From Calditrichota bacterium (lineage in GTDB: Bacteria > Zhuqueibacterota > Zhuqueibacteria > Residuimicrobiales > Krinioviventaceae): a stretch of DNA of 18,426 nucleotides. The position numbers were made by a program, and so were the translations under genes. The notes beneath the pieces were generated by a model, which did not search any database, was not told where the DNA came from, and saw only the letters and a list, made by a program, of their open reading frames with translations. Below, piece after piece: positions 8,358 to 16,514 of this stretch. Position 1 is the first letter of the stretch, and each line of letters opens with the position of its first letter. The stretch is from the NCBI GenBank assembly GCA_003818595.1, contig RPQV01000014.1, positions 1-18,426 on the forward strand, written 5' to 3'.

Positions 8358-9577
8358 TGCATATCATGCTCAACGATTACGGCGGGTATGCTTTTTCCAT
8401 GGATTTGGCGGAAGCGCTTGCCCAACGAGGGCACGAGGTCAGCTATCTATTTTCTTCCGCCAGCGCAAGTCCTCGCGGCGCCCTGACAATCGAGATGCCG
8501 CGTTTGCGCGTCATGGATATCACTATTCCTGATAATCAAAAGGACAACCTGATCAAACGCCGGCGGGCGGAAAAAGAGTATGGCCATCAGTCCATGGCGA
8601 TGGTCCAAAAGCTCGAACCGCATGTCGTCATTTCGACCAACGTGCCTTTGGCGGCTTTGGGAACCCTGTTCACATATTGTAAGAGAAAGAAAATTCCCTT
8701 TATTCTGTGGTGGCAGGACGCTCTCAGTCTGGCAATGCGTTCTATTTTATCACGAAAATTCGGCTGTCTGGGAGCGCTCATTGGACTTTACGCTGAGCAT
8801 TGGGAAAAAAAGATCGTCCGCGGTGCGGAAGCGTTGATTGTCATCTCGCCCGAATTCGGAGATCTCGCCCGGGCGTGGGGCGCCTGCGCTGACCGCATTT
8901 TTTTTATTCCAAATTGGGCGCCCGTGGAGAAAATTGTGCCGCTGCCGAAAGTAAATGATTTTTCGCGACGATGGGAGTTGACTGATAAATTCGTCGTGCT
9001 CTACTCCGGCACTCTGGGAATGAAACAAAATCCGCAAAGCATTGTGGATGCCGCTAAATATGTGCGGCATGATCCGGACATAAAATTGGTCATTCTTTCG
9101 AACGGCGTGGCTATGCCCTGGCTGCAGCAGGAGAAAGTGAGGCTGCAGCTGGAAAATCTGCTCCTTCTGCCTCTCCAATCGGCTGAGGACGTTTCTGCAG
9201 TGCTGGCGTCCGGAGATGTACACCTCGTCCTCCTCCAGCCGGATGCAGGCCGCTATTGTGTACCGTCAAAGGTGTGGTCGTCTTTTTGTGCCGCTCGTCC
9301 GCTTTTAGCGGATATTCCACATGATAACTATGCGGCAAAAATGATCAGAGAAATAGAGGCGGGCGTTTTATGGTCCGCTGATTCAAAAAAATGCCTGGGA
9401 GAAAAAATATTCGAACTAAAAACAGCAAAACTAAAGTTGCAATCTATGGGTAAAAATGGACGTCATTATGCGGAAGAACATTTTGTCCGTGAAAAGATAT
9501 CGAACCAATTTGAGTTCCTGCTGAGTAGGCTGTGTCATTCAGGCGGCCTGCAAAAGGATTTGCTGCATGCTTCGTGA
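8357..9577 (+). CDS. WcaI-like GT4 glycosyltransferase
   Basis: This 406-residue protein has the two-domain GT-B layout. It starts with HIMLNDYGGYAFSMDLAEALAQRGHEVSYL, has WWQDALSLAMRS near residue 120, and FVVLYSGTLGMKQNPQSIVDAAKYV opening the second Rossmann domain, as in WcaI-like enzymes. The second acidic cluster is replaced by a VPSKVW segment followed by ARPLLADIP, as expected for that subgroup. The start is GTG at 8357, sharing a G with the previous TAG stop; GAGGG at 8343-8347 lies 9 bases upstream. The in-frame ATG at 8366 would cut the first beta strand and is less likely. E. coli WcaI is linked to fucose transfer onto the lipid-linked glucose made by WcaJ, and here the next gene is WcaJ-like, so a similar role is a reasonable inference. 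Confidence 0.82.
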   Translation: MHIMLNDYGGYAFSMDLAEALAQRGHEVSYLFSSASASPRGALTIEMPRLRVMDITIPDNQKDNLIKRRRAEKEYGHQSMAMVQKLEPHVVISTNVPLAALGTLFTYCKRKKIPFILWWQDALSLAMRSILSRKFGCLGALIGLYAEHWEKKIVRGAEALIVISPEFGDLARAWGACADRIFFIPNWAPVEKIVPLPKVNDFSRRWELTDKFVVLYSGTLGMKQNPQSIVDAAKYVRHDPDIKLVILSNGVAMPWLQQEKVRLQLENLLLLPLQSAEDVSAVLASGDVHLVLLQPDAGRYCVPSKVWSSFCAARPLLADIPHDNYAAKMIREIEAGVLWSADSKKCLGEKIFELKTAKLKLQSMGKNGRHYAEEHFVREKISNQFEFLLSRLCHSGGLQKDLLHAS

Positions 9578-10970
9578 AAACTCGAATTATTTGAAAAGTC
9601 TGTGGCGGCTCTTGGATTTGTCGCTGTTCGCCTGTTGTTTCATCGCCTCCTACCATATCCGATTTGCCCTTTTTCCGCTGACTGCAGGGATGGAAAAAGT
9701 TCCACCGCTGGCACTTTATGTTCCCAACCTGGTCCTGCTTCTTGTACTCTGGATTTTCGTCGCTCAAGTATTCGGACTGTATGCCTCAAAGCGAATTCAA
9801 ACCCGCTGGACGGATTGGCGAACCCTTGCCATGACCTTGATCTTCACCCTGTTTCTCTATACTTCTGTAGGTTTTCTTTTCAAGTCATTCGATGTCTCGC
9901 GTCTGCTGCTCATTATTTTCACCCCGCTCTCTTATCTCGTGCTGGGTGTTTGGCATCACCTTTTCAGGAGCTTTTTGGCTGATGCCCGCATCAGAGGATA
10001 CAATAAACGCAATTTGCTCATCATCGGTGCAGGCGCCACAGCGCGCCGATTTGCTTATGAAATCACGAGCCATCGGGAGACCGGCTATCAGGTCGTGGGC
10101 TTTTTGGATGACAAGGTGGTCCAAATTCCCGAGTCCCCGATTCCGATACTCGGCAAACTGGCGGAAATTTCCGCCATTCTGGAATCACAGATGATTGATA
10201 GAGTCGTGGTTGCACTGGGAATGAATGAATCGCGTCATCTGGCCAAAGTGGTTCGCGAATGCGAGTATGCGGGAATCGAGGTCAATATCATTCCCGACTT
10301 GTTTCAATTTATCCATCCCCGCGCCAAAGTGTTGAATCTTAACGGTATACCGTTGATCGGCGTGCGGCCGAATCCGGTGGATACCTGGCAATACGTTTTT
10401 CTGAAGCGCCTATTTGATATTGCTTTCAGTCTGCTGATTTTGACGCTCATCAGTCCCCTGGCTTTGATGATCATTCTGCTCATCAAGCTGACGTCGCGCG
10501 GTCCGATCTTTTTCATTCAGGAACGACTGGGCACCCAGGGACGGCCCTTTAATTTTTTCAAATTTCGCACCATGACCTTCCAAACAACCGCCGAGAGCGA
10601 TACCCGTTGGACCCGCCCCAATGATGATCGCGTGACCCTCATCGGAAAATTTCTGCGTCGCACCTCTTTGGATGAGCTACCACAATTCTGGAATATTCTC
10701 AAGGGTGATATGAGCGTCGTCGGTCCGCGGCCGGAAAGACCCTATTTTGCGCAAAAGTTCCGTAAAAATATCCCCGAATATATGATTCGCCATCAGGTGA
10801 AAACCGGACTGACCGGCTGGGCTCAAGTCAACGGCCTTCGCGGTGACACGTCCATCGAAAAACGGATTCAATTTGATTTGTATTATATCGAAAACTGGTC
10901 TTTTTCCTTTGATATGCGTATTATATTGCTGACCTTTTATAAAGGCTTGTTGAACAAAAACGCCTACTGA
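9567..10970 (+). CDS. Undecaprenyl-phosphate sugar phosphotransferase (WcaJ/PHPT-like)
   Basis: This 467-residue inner-membrane enzyme has four N-terminal membrane helices, then a Rossmann-like domain with NLLIIGAGATARRF starting at residue 149, and a C-terminal bacterial sugar transferase domain. Landmarks of the latter are the KRLFDIAFSLL re-entrant helix (from residue 280), KFRTM (332-336), the catalytic Asp-Glu pair at 369-370 in SLDELPQFWN, GDMSVVGPRPE (380-390) and GLTGWAQVNGLRG. Large polyisoprenyl-phosphate hexose-1-phosphate transferases of this type usually load glucose-1-P on undecaprenyl phosphate to start a repeat unit. A strong AAAGGA at 9553-9558, 8 bases before ATG 9567, supports the start. 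It overlaps the preceding gene by 11 bases and the next by one (TGATG). Confidence 0.92.
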   Translation: MLRENSNYLKSLWRLLDLSLFACCFIASYHIRFALFPLTAGMEKVPPLALYVPNLVLLLVLWIFVAQVFGLYASKRIQTRWTDWRTLAMTLIFTLFLYTSVGFLFKSFDVSRLLLIIFTPLSYLVLGVWHHLFRSFLADARIRGYNKRNLLIIGAGATARRFAYEITSHRETGYQVVGFLDDKVVQIPESPIPILGKLAEISAILESQMIDRVVVALGMNESRHLAKVVRECEYAGIEVNIIPDLFQFIHPRAKVLNLNGIPLIGVRPNPVDTWQYVFLKRLFDIAFSLLILTLISPLALMIILLIKLTSRGPIFFIQERLGTQGRPFNFFKFRTMTFQTTAESDTRWTRPNDDRVTLIGKFLRRTSLDELPQFWNILKGDMSVVGPRPERPYFAQKFRKNIPEYMIRHQVKTGLTGWAQVNGLRGDTSIEKRIQFDLYYIENWSFSFDMRIILLTFYKGLLNKNAY

Positions 10971-12478
10971 TGAAAACTCGAATTATAATCGGCTTGATTG
11001 CCCTCGCCGCCTGGGCTCATGCTCAGACGATCCGCCCCACACACTGGATTCAGGATGACTTGCGTTATTTCCAACTGCGGGGGGAGTACTGGGAACTGTC
11101 ACCTTTGCAACGCCCGCATACACTGCAGAATTTGTGTGCCGTCGGCTTGCCGGCGAAAGCAGAATGGGGAGGAAACGGGTTTCGATCATGCTGCGCTGAC
11201 AATCCGGCAGATGCGATTTTCGGCTGGTTTGAATTTGACCAGGGTCTGCAGCATGCGCACAACACGCTGACTCATTTCACCCAGTACCTCGGCGCAGGAG
11301 CGACGCGGGGAAATCATTTCCAGGCGTTTACCTCGTTTCTGGTTGACAATCAACTGGACGCTGATTCGTCCTATATCGGCAAAAGACAAAACGGGCTGGC
11401 GGCTTTTACCGATCAGGCCTATCTGCTCTACGCAACCGATCGTTTTTCATTCAAGTTTGGACGGGATTACCTGATTTGGGGACCGGGGCAGGATGCGGCG
11501 TTATTAATCTCATCCGCCAGTCGACCGCTGGATCACCTCTACCTTTCTTGGCAAAATCGCCTGGTCAGCTATTCTTTTTTTACCGCTTCCCTGGATCGAA
11601 CCCAGATTGATGCGTCGCTCAAGAGTGTTTATGAATATCGCTATCTTTCCGGCCATCGTCTCGAATGGCGCGTGGCTGAGAGATTTCGCCTGGGCATCAG
11701 CGAAACCGTGTTGTATGGCGGGCCGGGCGCCGGGCTTGATTTGGCGTTGATGAATCCGGTGATCTTTTTTACCGGCGAGGAACACAACGGCCCGCAAACG
11801 ACGAATGTGATGGCGAGCCTCGACCTGATGGTGATGCCGTTGAAGCGGCTGACCTGTTACGGCAGTTTTCTGGTGGATGATATCCAATTGGAAAACCAAA
11901 ATGAGGATGATCGCGGAGAACCGGCCGAGCTGGGGGTGTTGACTGGTGTCAATGTCGCTGATCCATTCTCCTGTTCCGGATTCGATATTTTCGCAGAATA
12001 CACTCTAATCACCAATCGAACCTATAATGGTCAAGGCGCTGCGTGGGAAAAGTACCTGCATCGGGGAGTCCCGATCGGCCATTTCCTCGGCAATGATTTT
12101 GACCGCGTGCTGGCGGGATTGAAATGGCGTCATTCGACGCGACTGAAAGCTCAACTGACAGTCGATCGACGTCGTCGCGGAGAAGGGCGCATCAACAAAC
12201 CGTTTGATACCCCGTGGCGGAATCTGCCGCCGGGACAGAGCTATTCCGAACCGTTCCCGACCGGAGTGGTTGAATCATCCACGCGCCTCAACGCGGTTGT
12301 CCATTGGCGCCCGTTGAACTGGGGATATGCTGAATTTCGCGCAGGGTATTATCGCATTCACCAGGTCGAAAATGAGCTGAATCGAGACCAGAATGGTTGG
12401 GAATTCCAACTATGGCTGGTGCTCGAATGGTTCGGCCGCCGATTCATTGACCGAAATGATTATAGTGAGGCCCTTTGA
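10970..12478 (+). CDS. Wzi-like outer-membrane protein (capsule assembly Wzi family)
   Basis: This 502-residue protein starts with a signal peptide (KTRIIIGLIALAAWAHAQ, cut after about residue 19). The rest is dominated by alternating strands rich in aromatic residues, as in outer-membrane barrels. The RDYLIWGPGQDAALLIS segment at about 165-181 followed by RPLDHLYLSW is typical of Wzi-family capsule assembly proteins. In E. coli Wzi is a barrel with lectin activity that holds capsule at the cell surface. Here it probably anchors or organises the polymer outside the cell. The start ATG overlaps the previous TGA as TGATG, without a good ribosome-binding site of its own, so translation is probably coupled. 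The stop overlaps the Fkp start by 4 bases. Confidence 0.75.
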   Translation: MKTRIIIGLIALAAWAHAQTIRPTHWIQDDLRYFQLRGEYWELSPLQRPHTLQNLCAVGLPAKAEWGGNGFRSCCADNPADAIFGWFEFDQGLQHAHNTLTHFTQYLGAGATRGNHFQAFTSFLVDNQLDADSSYIGKRQNGLAAFTDQAYLLYATDRFSFKFGRDYLIWGPGQDAALLISSASRPLDHLYLSWQNRLVSYSFFTASLDRTQIDASLKSVYEYRYLSGHRLEWRVAERFRLGISETVLYGGPGAGLDLALMNPVIFFTGEEHNGPQTTNVMASLDLMVMPLKRLTCYGSFLVDDIQLENQNEDDRGEPAELGVLTGVNVADPFSCSGFDIFAEYTLITNRTYNGQGAAWEKYLHRGVPIGHFLGNDFDRVLAGLKWRHSTRLKAQLTVDRRRRGEGRINKPFDTPWRNLPPGQSYSEPFPTGVVESSTRLNAVVHWRPLNWGYAEFRAGYYRIHQVENELNRDQNGWEFQLWLVLEWFGRRFIDRNDYSEAL

Positions 12479-15360
12479 ACCCCCGAACGAATCCATTTGA
12501 TCTCTGTGTGCTCACAGCCGCGAATGAAGAACAGGCGAAGGGCTATCGCATCCAGCTGCAGTGGCGCCGACAGCGCGGCAAATTGCCGGACACCGAATTC
12601 ATTGTCATCGCCGATCCTGACGGTCGTCGCATCGGTTCGGGCGGCAGTACCTTTTACGTGCTCGATCAACTGTTGGCGTTGTTTGGGAAAAATGTCTTCC
12701 GCAAAAGAATTCTGCTGCTGCATAGTGGCGGAGACAGTCGTCGGCTTCCGGCCTACTCGGTGGTCGGCAAACTGTTCACCCCCCTGCCGGCGCCCGATTA
12801 TCTTGCGTTGTTCGATGTGATGCTCGATAATTACGCCCAGACTCCCTGTTTGACCGACGGCCAGATCGTCATCGCCAGCGGCGATGTCCTGCTCAATTTT
12901 GATCCGGCGGCCATGTATTTTTCCGCAACCGGACTGACCGGAGTGGCCTATCCGGAGAGTGCCGAGAATGGGCAATTTTTCGGCGTGTACGTGGTCGCCA
13001 AACCGGAACGGCATGCGGTTCCCGCCGTCGATGTGCTGCAAAAACCCGACATCGAAACATTGAATGCTGCGGGCGCTGTGGATTTCAACCATCGTGTTTG
13101 GATCGACACCGGAATTCTCAATATGGCGCCGGATGCGGTCAATCTCTTTTTACAGTGTGACGCACTCAAAACATCGATTCTGAGCGGGAGAAAGAACTAT
13201 AATCTTTACCATGAAATCCTCTACGCGGTGAAAGCCAAATACGACCTGCCGGATCAGGAGTACCTCCGCACCGTTCCCTTATTCGTCAATTGTCTGCCCT
13301 ATTGCGGCTTTTACCATGTCGGCCGCAGCGAGGAAATGCTGAATAATTTCTATACGTTGACCCACGCTTCGGTGCAGTATCACTTTAACAATTCGGTACG
13401 ATCCAATGCCGCTGAATTTCCCGAGCTGAAACATTCATGGGTGTACAATACACTCGTCAGGACAGAGCAGATCCAGGCGCAATCTCCGAGTCTGATCGAG
13501 GGTTGCCATTTGGACGATTCGATGGTGTTGGAAGGCGAAAATATTCTCACCGGAATCCCGCAGAATTCCGGTCCGATTCATCTGCAGCTCGGCTTTTGTC
13601 TTTCCGTGGTTCCCCTTCATGACAACCGTTGGGCCGCTCTGCTCTACGGCCTGCGCGATTCATTCAAAGGCGACGACTCTACTTTTTTGCATCGCCCGCT
13701 GCCGGAGAAATTGCAGACCATGGGGATTTCGGCTGAGCACCTCTGGCCTCAAAATTGCCCTCGCGATCTTTGGAACGCCCGCTTTTTCCCCTGCTGCGCT
13801 TCACCGCGCCAAGCGATTGAACTGGCGCTGTCGCTGCAAAAGAACGGATTCACTCCGGCATGGTTGCAGGCGGAACGTCTGTCCATGGCGGAAATACTGC
13901 ACCAGGCTGATCAGGAAAAGCTGATCGACCATCGCGCCGATATCGAACGCTGCACTCGCCTTGAATCATTGGATGCTCAATTACTCGATCCCGATTTCTC
14001 CCTCGCACAGCTGATGGAACTGGCGCGCAATCAGGAGGATTTGCGCACCATCGCGGACCAGCTCAAGCAGGGCATTCAAACGACCTCCTCTCTCAATCTC
14101 AAGGCGCGTCTGGAATTCTGGTTGGGACAAGTCGAGCGGGAAAATCAAAATGAGGAAACGGGCGAGTATTGGCAACAACAGGCATTCACCACCATCCGCG
14201 ATGCCGTCAACGAAGGACTGGCTCATTTGCAAAATGCTCCAACTCGATTGCGGCTGCGCGAAGATGAAGTGGTCTGGGTGATGCTTCCCGCCCGTCTTGA
14301 TTTTGCGGGCGGCTGGACTGACACACCACCGATCTGTTTTGAACGGGGCGGCGCGGTGCTCAATGCATCGGTGATTCTCAACGGACAATTTCCGATTCAG
14401 GTGGTCGGGAAAATTCGCGCCGGAGAACGCGTGATCGGGATTAATTCCATTGATCTGGGCAAGCGCGAGACCTTGACGACCATCGAGCAACTTGACGATT
14501 TCAGAGATCCCACAGAATGGCTTTCGCTTCCCAAAGCGGCATTTTACGCCGCGGGTCTGGTTCCTGAAGGTTATCGCGGCACATTGAGCGCGCTTTTGGC
14601 TGATCTCGGCGGCGGCATCGATTTGACGCTGTTCAGTGCTCTGCCGGCCGGTTCCGGATTGGGTACATCGAGCATCCTGGGCGCCGGTTTGATCACGGCC
14701 TTGGCGCGGCTCACCGGAAAAGAGATGTCGCGCGAAGAGATTTACGCCCGCACCAGCCATCTGGAACAATTGATGACCACCGGCGGCGGCTGGCAGGATC
14801 AAATCGGCGGCGTCGCCGGCGGGGTCAAGCTCATCACCACCAGTCCCGGCTTTAATCAGACGCCCACCCTGGCGTGGACGCATTTGAAACAGCCGGGCGT
14901 CGATCTGCGCGATCGGTTTTTGTTATATTATACCGGCTATCGCCGACTGGCGAAAAATCTGCTTCGCCAGGTCGTTGGACGATATCTCCGCCGGGAAAAA
15001 GAGGCATTGACAACCCTCGCTGAACTGGGAAATTTGGCAGGAGAGATGAAAGATGATCTCGACCATAGACGCATTGATGAGTTCGGGCATAAAATCCATT
15101 TGGCCTGGACGCTGAATAAGCGGCTCGATCAGGGACAGACCACGGCGGAAATCGAGGGTATACTCTCCCGCGTCGATGATTACCTGCTTGGAGCGAAACT
15201 GCTCGGCGCCGGCGGCGGCGGTTTTATTTTCATGGTCGCCAAAGATCGAGAAGCATCAAACCGGATTCAAAATGAATTGGTCGAAAATCCGGCTAACGAA
15301 CGTGCGCGATTTTTTGATTTTGACATTGAAGCGCAAGGGATGAAAATTTCCGTATTGTAA
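12475..15360 (+). CDS. fkp: Bifunctional L-fucokinase / L-fucose-1-phosphate guanylyltransferase
   Basis: This 961-residue protein is colinear with Bacteroides Fkp (949 residues). Its N-terminal half is the guanylyltransferase: RIGSGGSTFYVL at 52-63 and ILLLHSGGDSRRLPAYS at 79-95 with KLFTPLP. Its C-terminal part is a GHMP kinase: MLPARLDFAGGWTDTPP at 603-619, ATP loop PAGSGLGTSS at 724-733, TTGGGWQDQIGG, and the GAGGGGF motif at 911-917. The first activity uses ATP to make fucose-1-P and the second uses GTP to make GDP-L-fucose, both in the cytosol. This is the salvage route, so the cell needs free fucose. The start is probably the TTG at 12475, which overlaps the previous TGA; GTGAGG at 12465-12470 lies 4 bases upstream. 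All expected motifs are present and no frameshift is seen. Confidence 0.93.
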   Translation: MNPRTNPFDLCVLTAANEEQAKGYRIQLQWRRQRGKLPDTEFIVIADPDGRRIGSGGSTFYVLDQLLALFGKNVFRKRILLLHSGGDSRRLPAYSVVGKLFTPLPAPDYLALFDVMLDNYAQTPCLTDGQIVIASGDVLLNFDPAAMYFSATGLTGVAYPESAENGQFFGVYVVAKPERHAVPAVDVLQKPDIETLNAAGAVDFNHRVWIDTGILNMAPDAVNLFLQCDALKTSILSGRKNYNLYHEILYAVKAKYDLPDQEYLRTVPLFVNCLPYCGFYHVGRSEEMLNNFYTLTHASVQYHFNNSVRSNAAEFPELKHSWVYNTLVRTEQIQAQSPSLIEGCHLDDSMVLEGENILTGIPQNSGPIHLQLGFCLSVVPLHDNRWAALLYGLRDSFKGDDSTFLHRPLPEKLQTMGISAEHLWPQNCPRDLWNARFFPCCASPRQAIELALSLQKNGFTPAWLQAERLSMAEILHQADQEKLIDHRADIERCTRLESLDAQLLDPDFSLAQLMELARNQEDLRTIADQLKQGIQTTSSLNLKARLEFWLGQVERENQNEETGEYWQQQAFTTIRDAVNEGLAHLQNAPTRLRLREDEVVWVMLPARLDFAGGWTDTPPICFERGGAVLNASVILNGQFPIQVVGKIRAGERVIGINSIDLGKRETLTTIEQLDDFRDPTEWLSLPKAAFYAAGLVPEGYRGTLSALLADLGGGIDLTLFSALPAGSGLGTSSILGAGLITALARLTGKEMSREEIYARTSHLEQLMTTGGGWQDQIGGVAGGVKLITTSPGFNQTPTLAWTHLKQPGVDLRDRFLLYYTGYRRLAKNLLRQVVGRYLRREKEALTTLAELGNLAGEMKDDLDHRRIDEFGHKIHLAWTLNKRLDQGQTTAEIEGILSRVDDYLLGAKLLGAGGGGFIFMVAKDREASNRIQNELVENPANERARFFDFDIEAQGMKISVL

Positions 15361-15400
15361 TACTTGAACAATGGATGACGGTCTTGTCAATCAAGGAAGT

Positions 15401-15405
15401 GAGGG
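15401..15405 (+). promoter_or_regulatory. Ribosome-binding site that decides the GNAT start
   Basis: GAGGG lies 8 bases before ATG 15414. The earlier in-frame ATG at 15375 has no comparable purine-rich element before it, only AT-rich sequence just after the Fkp stop. Confidence 0.5.
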
Positions 15406-15413
15406 CGGCTGAT

Positions 15414-16130
15414 ATGGGATTGAATGATTCGAATATTCCTGATAAAACCATCGAGACTCTGGCGCGCAGTTTTTTCAGAGATTCACTCGATTATGGATTC
15501 AAGAAAATTGACTATCTCCGTTTTGTTAACGCCATTTTAGACATCGCCATGAAGAACAGCGGCGCGCTGGTCGAAAATTCTCATTCCTCCCAGCATCTCA
15601 CTGTCGCAGGATCACAACAGTGCTGCAAATTGCCTCTGGAAGGAGAAAGGCTGCTCATCCGTAACTTCACGCCTTCTGATCTCGATCTGCTCAAACAGTG
15701 GATGGAAGATGTTGTCGGCCGAGAATTCGTGCTTTCCCGGACAACCGCCAAAACGATGAATGTCGAAGATTTTGTTCATCATGATTGTTGCATTCTGGGC
15801 ATCATCACTCTCAAAAACGGCAACCCTGTCGGCGCCGTCGCCTATTGCGATCATAATTCGGAACAGCATCGAGCCGAGTTGCGCAAGATCATCGGCGATC
15901 CTTCCCAGCGTCGTATGGGATATGCGCGCGAAGCGACGCAGCTGTGGATTCAATACTGTCGTCAGTTCTTAAAGCTGAAAAAAATCTATCTCAGCACCTT
16001 GAATACCAACATCCGCAACATCAAGCTGAACGAAGAGCTCGGATTTCAGGTCGAGGGCATTTTACGCAACGAAGTGTTTTTCGACGGACGGTTTCACGAT
16101 GTTTTGCGTATGGGGTTGTTCATCGATTGA
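15414..16130 (+). CDS. GNAT-family acetyltransferase (RimL-like) with an N-terminal helical extension
   Basis: This 238-residue protein has a GNAT domain from about residue 75 to the end: GERLLIRNFTPSDLDLLKQWM, a central beta sheet with PVGAVAYCD, the acetyl-CoA loop QRRMGYAREA, and the C-terminal ELGFQVEGILRNEVF pattern typical of RimJ/RimL-like members. About 70 residues in front (containing ETLARSFFRDSLDYGFKKID) form a predicted helical extension that I do not recognise. The frame is open from ATG 15375, but GAGGG at 15401-15405 lies 8 bases before ATG 15414, so the later start is chosen. It follows Fkp by 53 bases. The substrate could be a sugar nucleotide or a repeat-unit amino sugar, or a protein N-terminus; context only hints at the first. 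Confidence 0.75.
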   Translation: MGLNDSNIPDKTIETLARSFFRDSLDYGFKKIDYLRFVNAILDIAMKNSGALVENSHSSQHLTVAGSQQCCKLPLEGERLLIRNFTPSDLDLLKQWMEDVVGREFVLSRTTAKTMNVEDFVHHDCCILGIITLKNGNPVGAVAYCDHNSEQHRAELRKIIGDPSQRRMGYAREATQLWIQYCRQFLKLKKIYLSTLNTNIRNIKLNEELGFQVEGILRNEVFFDGRFHDVLRMGLFID

Positions 16131-16198
16131 TCCGCCGATTCAATTCGTTTGATTATTTCCCGATTTTTATTATCTTGACCAGTCGATTATCGAAACAT

Positions 16199-16203
16199 GG
16201 GAG
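16199..16203 (+). promoter_or_regulatory. Ribosome-binding site that decides the zinc-ribbon start
   Basis: GGGAG lies 8 bases before ATG 16212. The earlier in-frame ATG at 16197 overlaps this element and has nothing suitable upstream. Confidence 0.55.
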
Positions 16204-16211
16204 ATCATTCA

Positions 16212-16514
16212 ATGAAATGTTATCGCTGCGGACAAGAGATCAAGCTTGAAGTGGGGCAGAAACTCTTTCGACAGGATACTTGTCTCAAGTGCGAAAGTTA
16301 TCTTCGCTGCTGTTTAAATTGTACGCTCTATAATCCCGTCGCCTGGAAAGAGTGCCGCGAGCCGGAGGCGCAGCGGGTCGAGGATAAAACGATGGCCAAT
16401 TTCTGCGAGTTTTTTTCGCCGTCCGATGACACCGCAGGACGGATATTTCACCGAGCCGATGAAGCGCGGCGCAAACTGGATGATTTATTTAAAAAGCCTG
16501 CGGATTCAGAATAA
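16212..16514 (+). CDS. Small Cys-rich zinc-ribbon protein of unknown function
   Basis: This 100-residue protein has CxxC pairs at Cys3/Cys6, Cys24/Cys27 and Cys34/Cys37, with extra Cys33, Cys48 and Cys65, which suggests one or two zinc-ribbon-like sites. The middle reads YNPVAWKECREPEAQRV followed by DKTMANFCEFF, a conserved-looking pattern, and the tail is charged and helical (ADEARRKLDDLF). I do not recognise a named family. Its start is set by GGGAG upstream. It follows the acetyltransferase by 81 bases and may have its own promoter, since TTGACC occurs at 16175-16180, though no good -10 follows. Its last 9 bases overlap the end of the convergent gene on the other strand. Confidence 0.7.
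   Translation: MKCYRCGQEIKLEVGQKLFRQDTCLKCESYLRCCLNCTLYNPVAWKECREPEAQRVEDKTMANFCEFFSPSDDTAGRIFHRADEARRKLDDLFKKPADSE

Noticed and set aside
12460..13092. Long minus-strand frame (210 codons) opposite fkp.
   Set aside because: It is antisense to clear guanylyltransferase motifs, has no ribosome-binding site and has a composition typical of a shadow frame.
13981..14883. 300-codon minus-strand frame opposite the fkp kinase part.
   Set aside because: The plus strand carries all conserved GHMP kinase motifs here; the antisense frame has no recognisable domain and reflects codon bias.
16175..16198. TTGACC as a -35 box for a zinc-ribbon gene promoter.
   Set aside because: No acceptable -10 box lies 16-18 bases downstream before the ribosome-binding site, so it was not listed as a feature.
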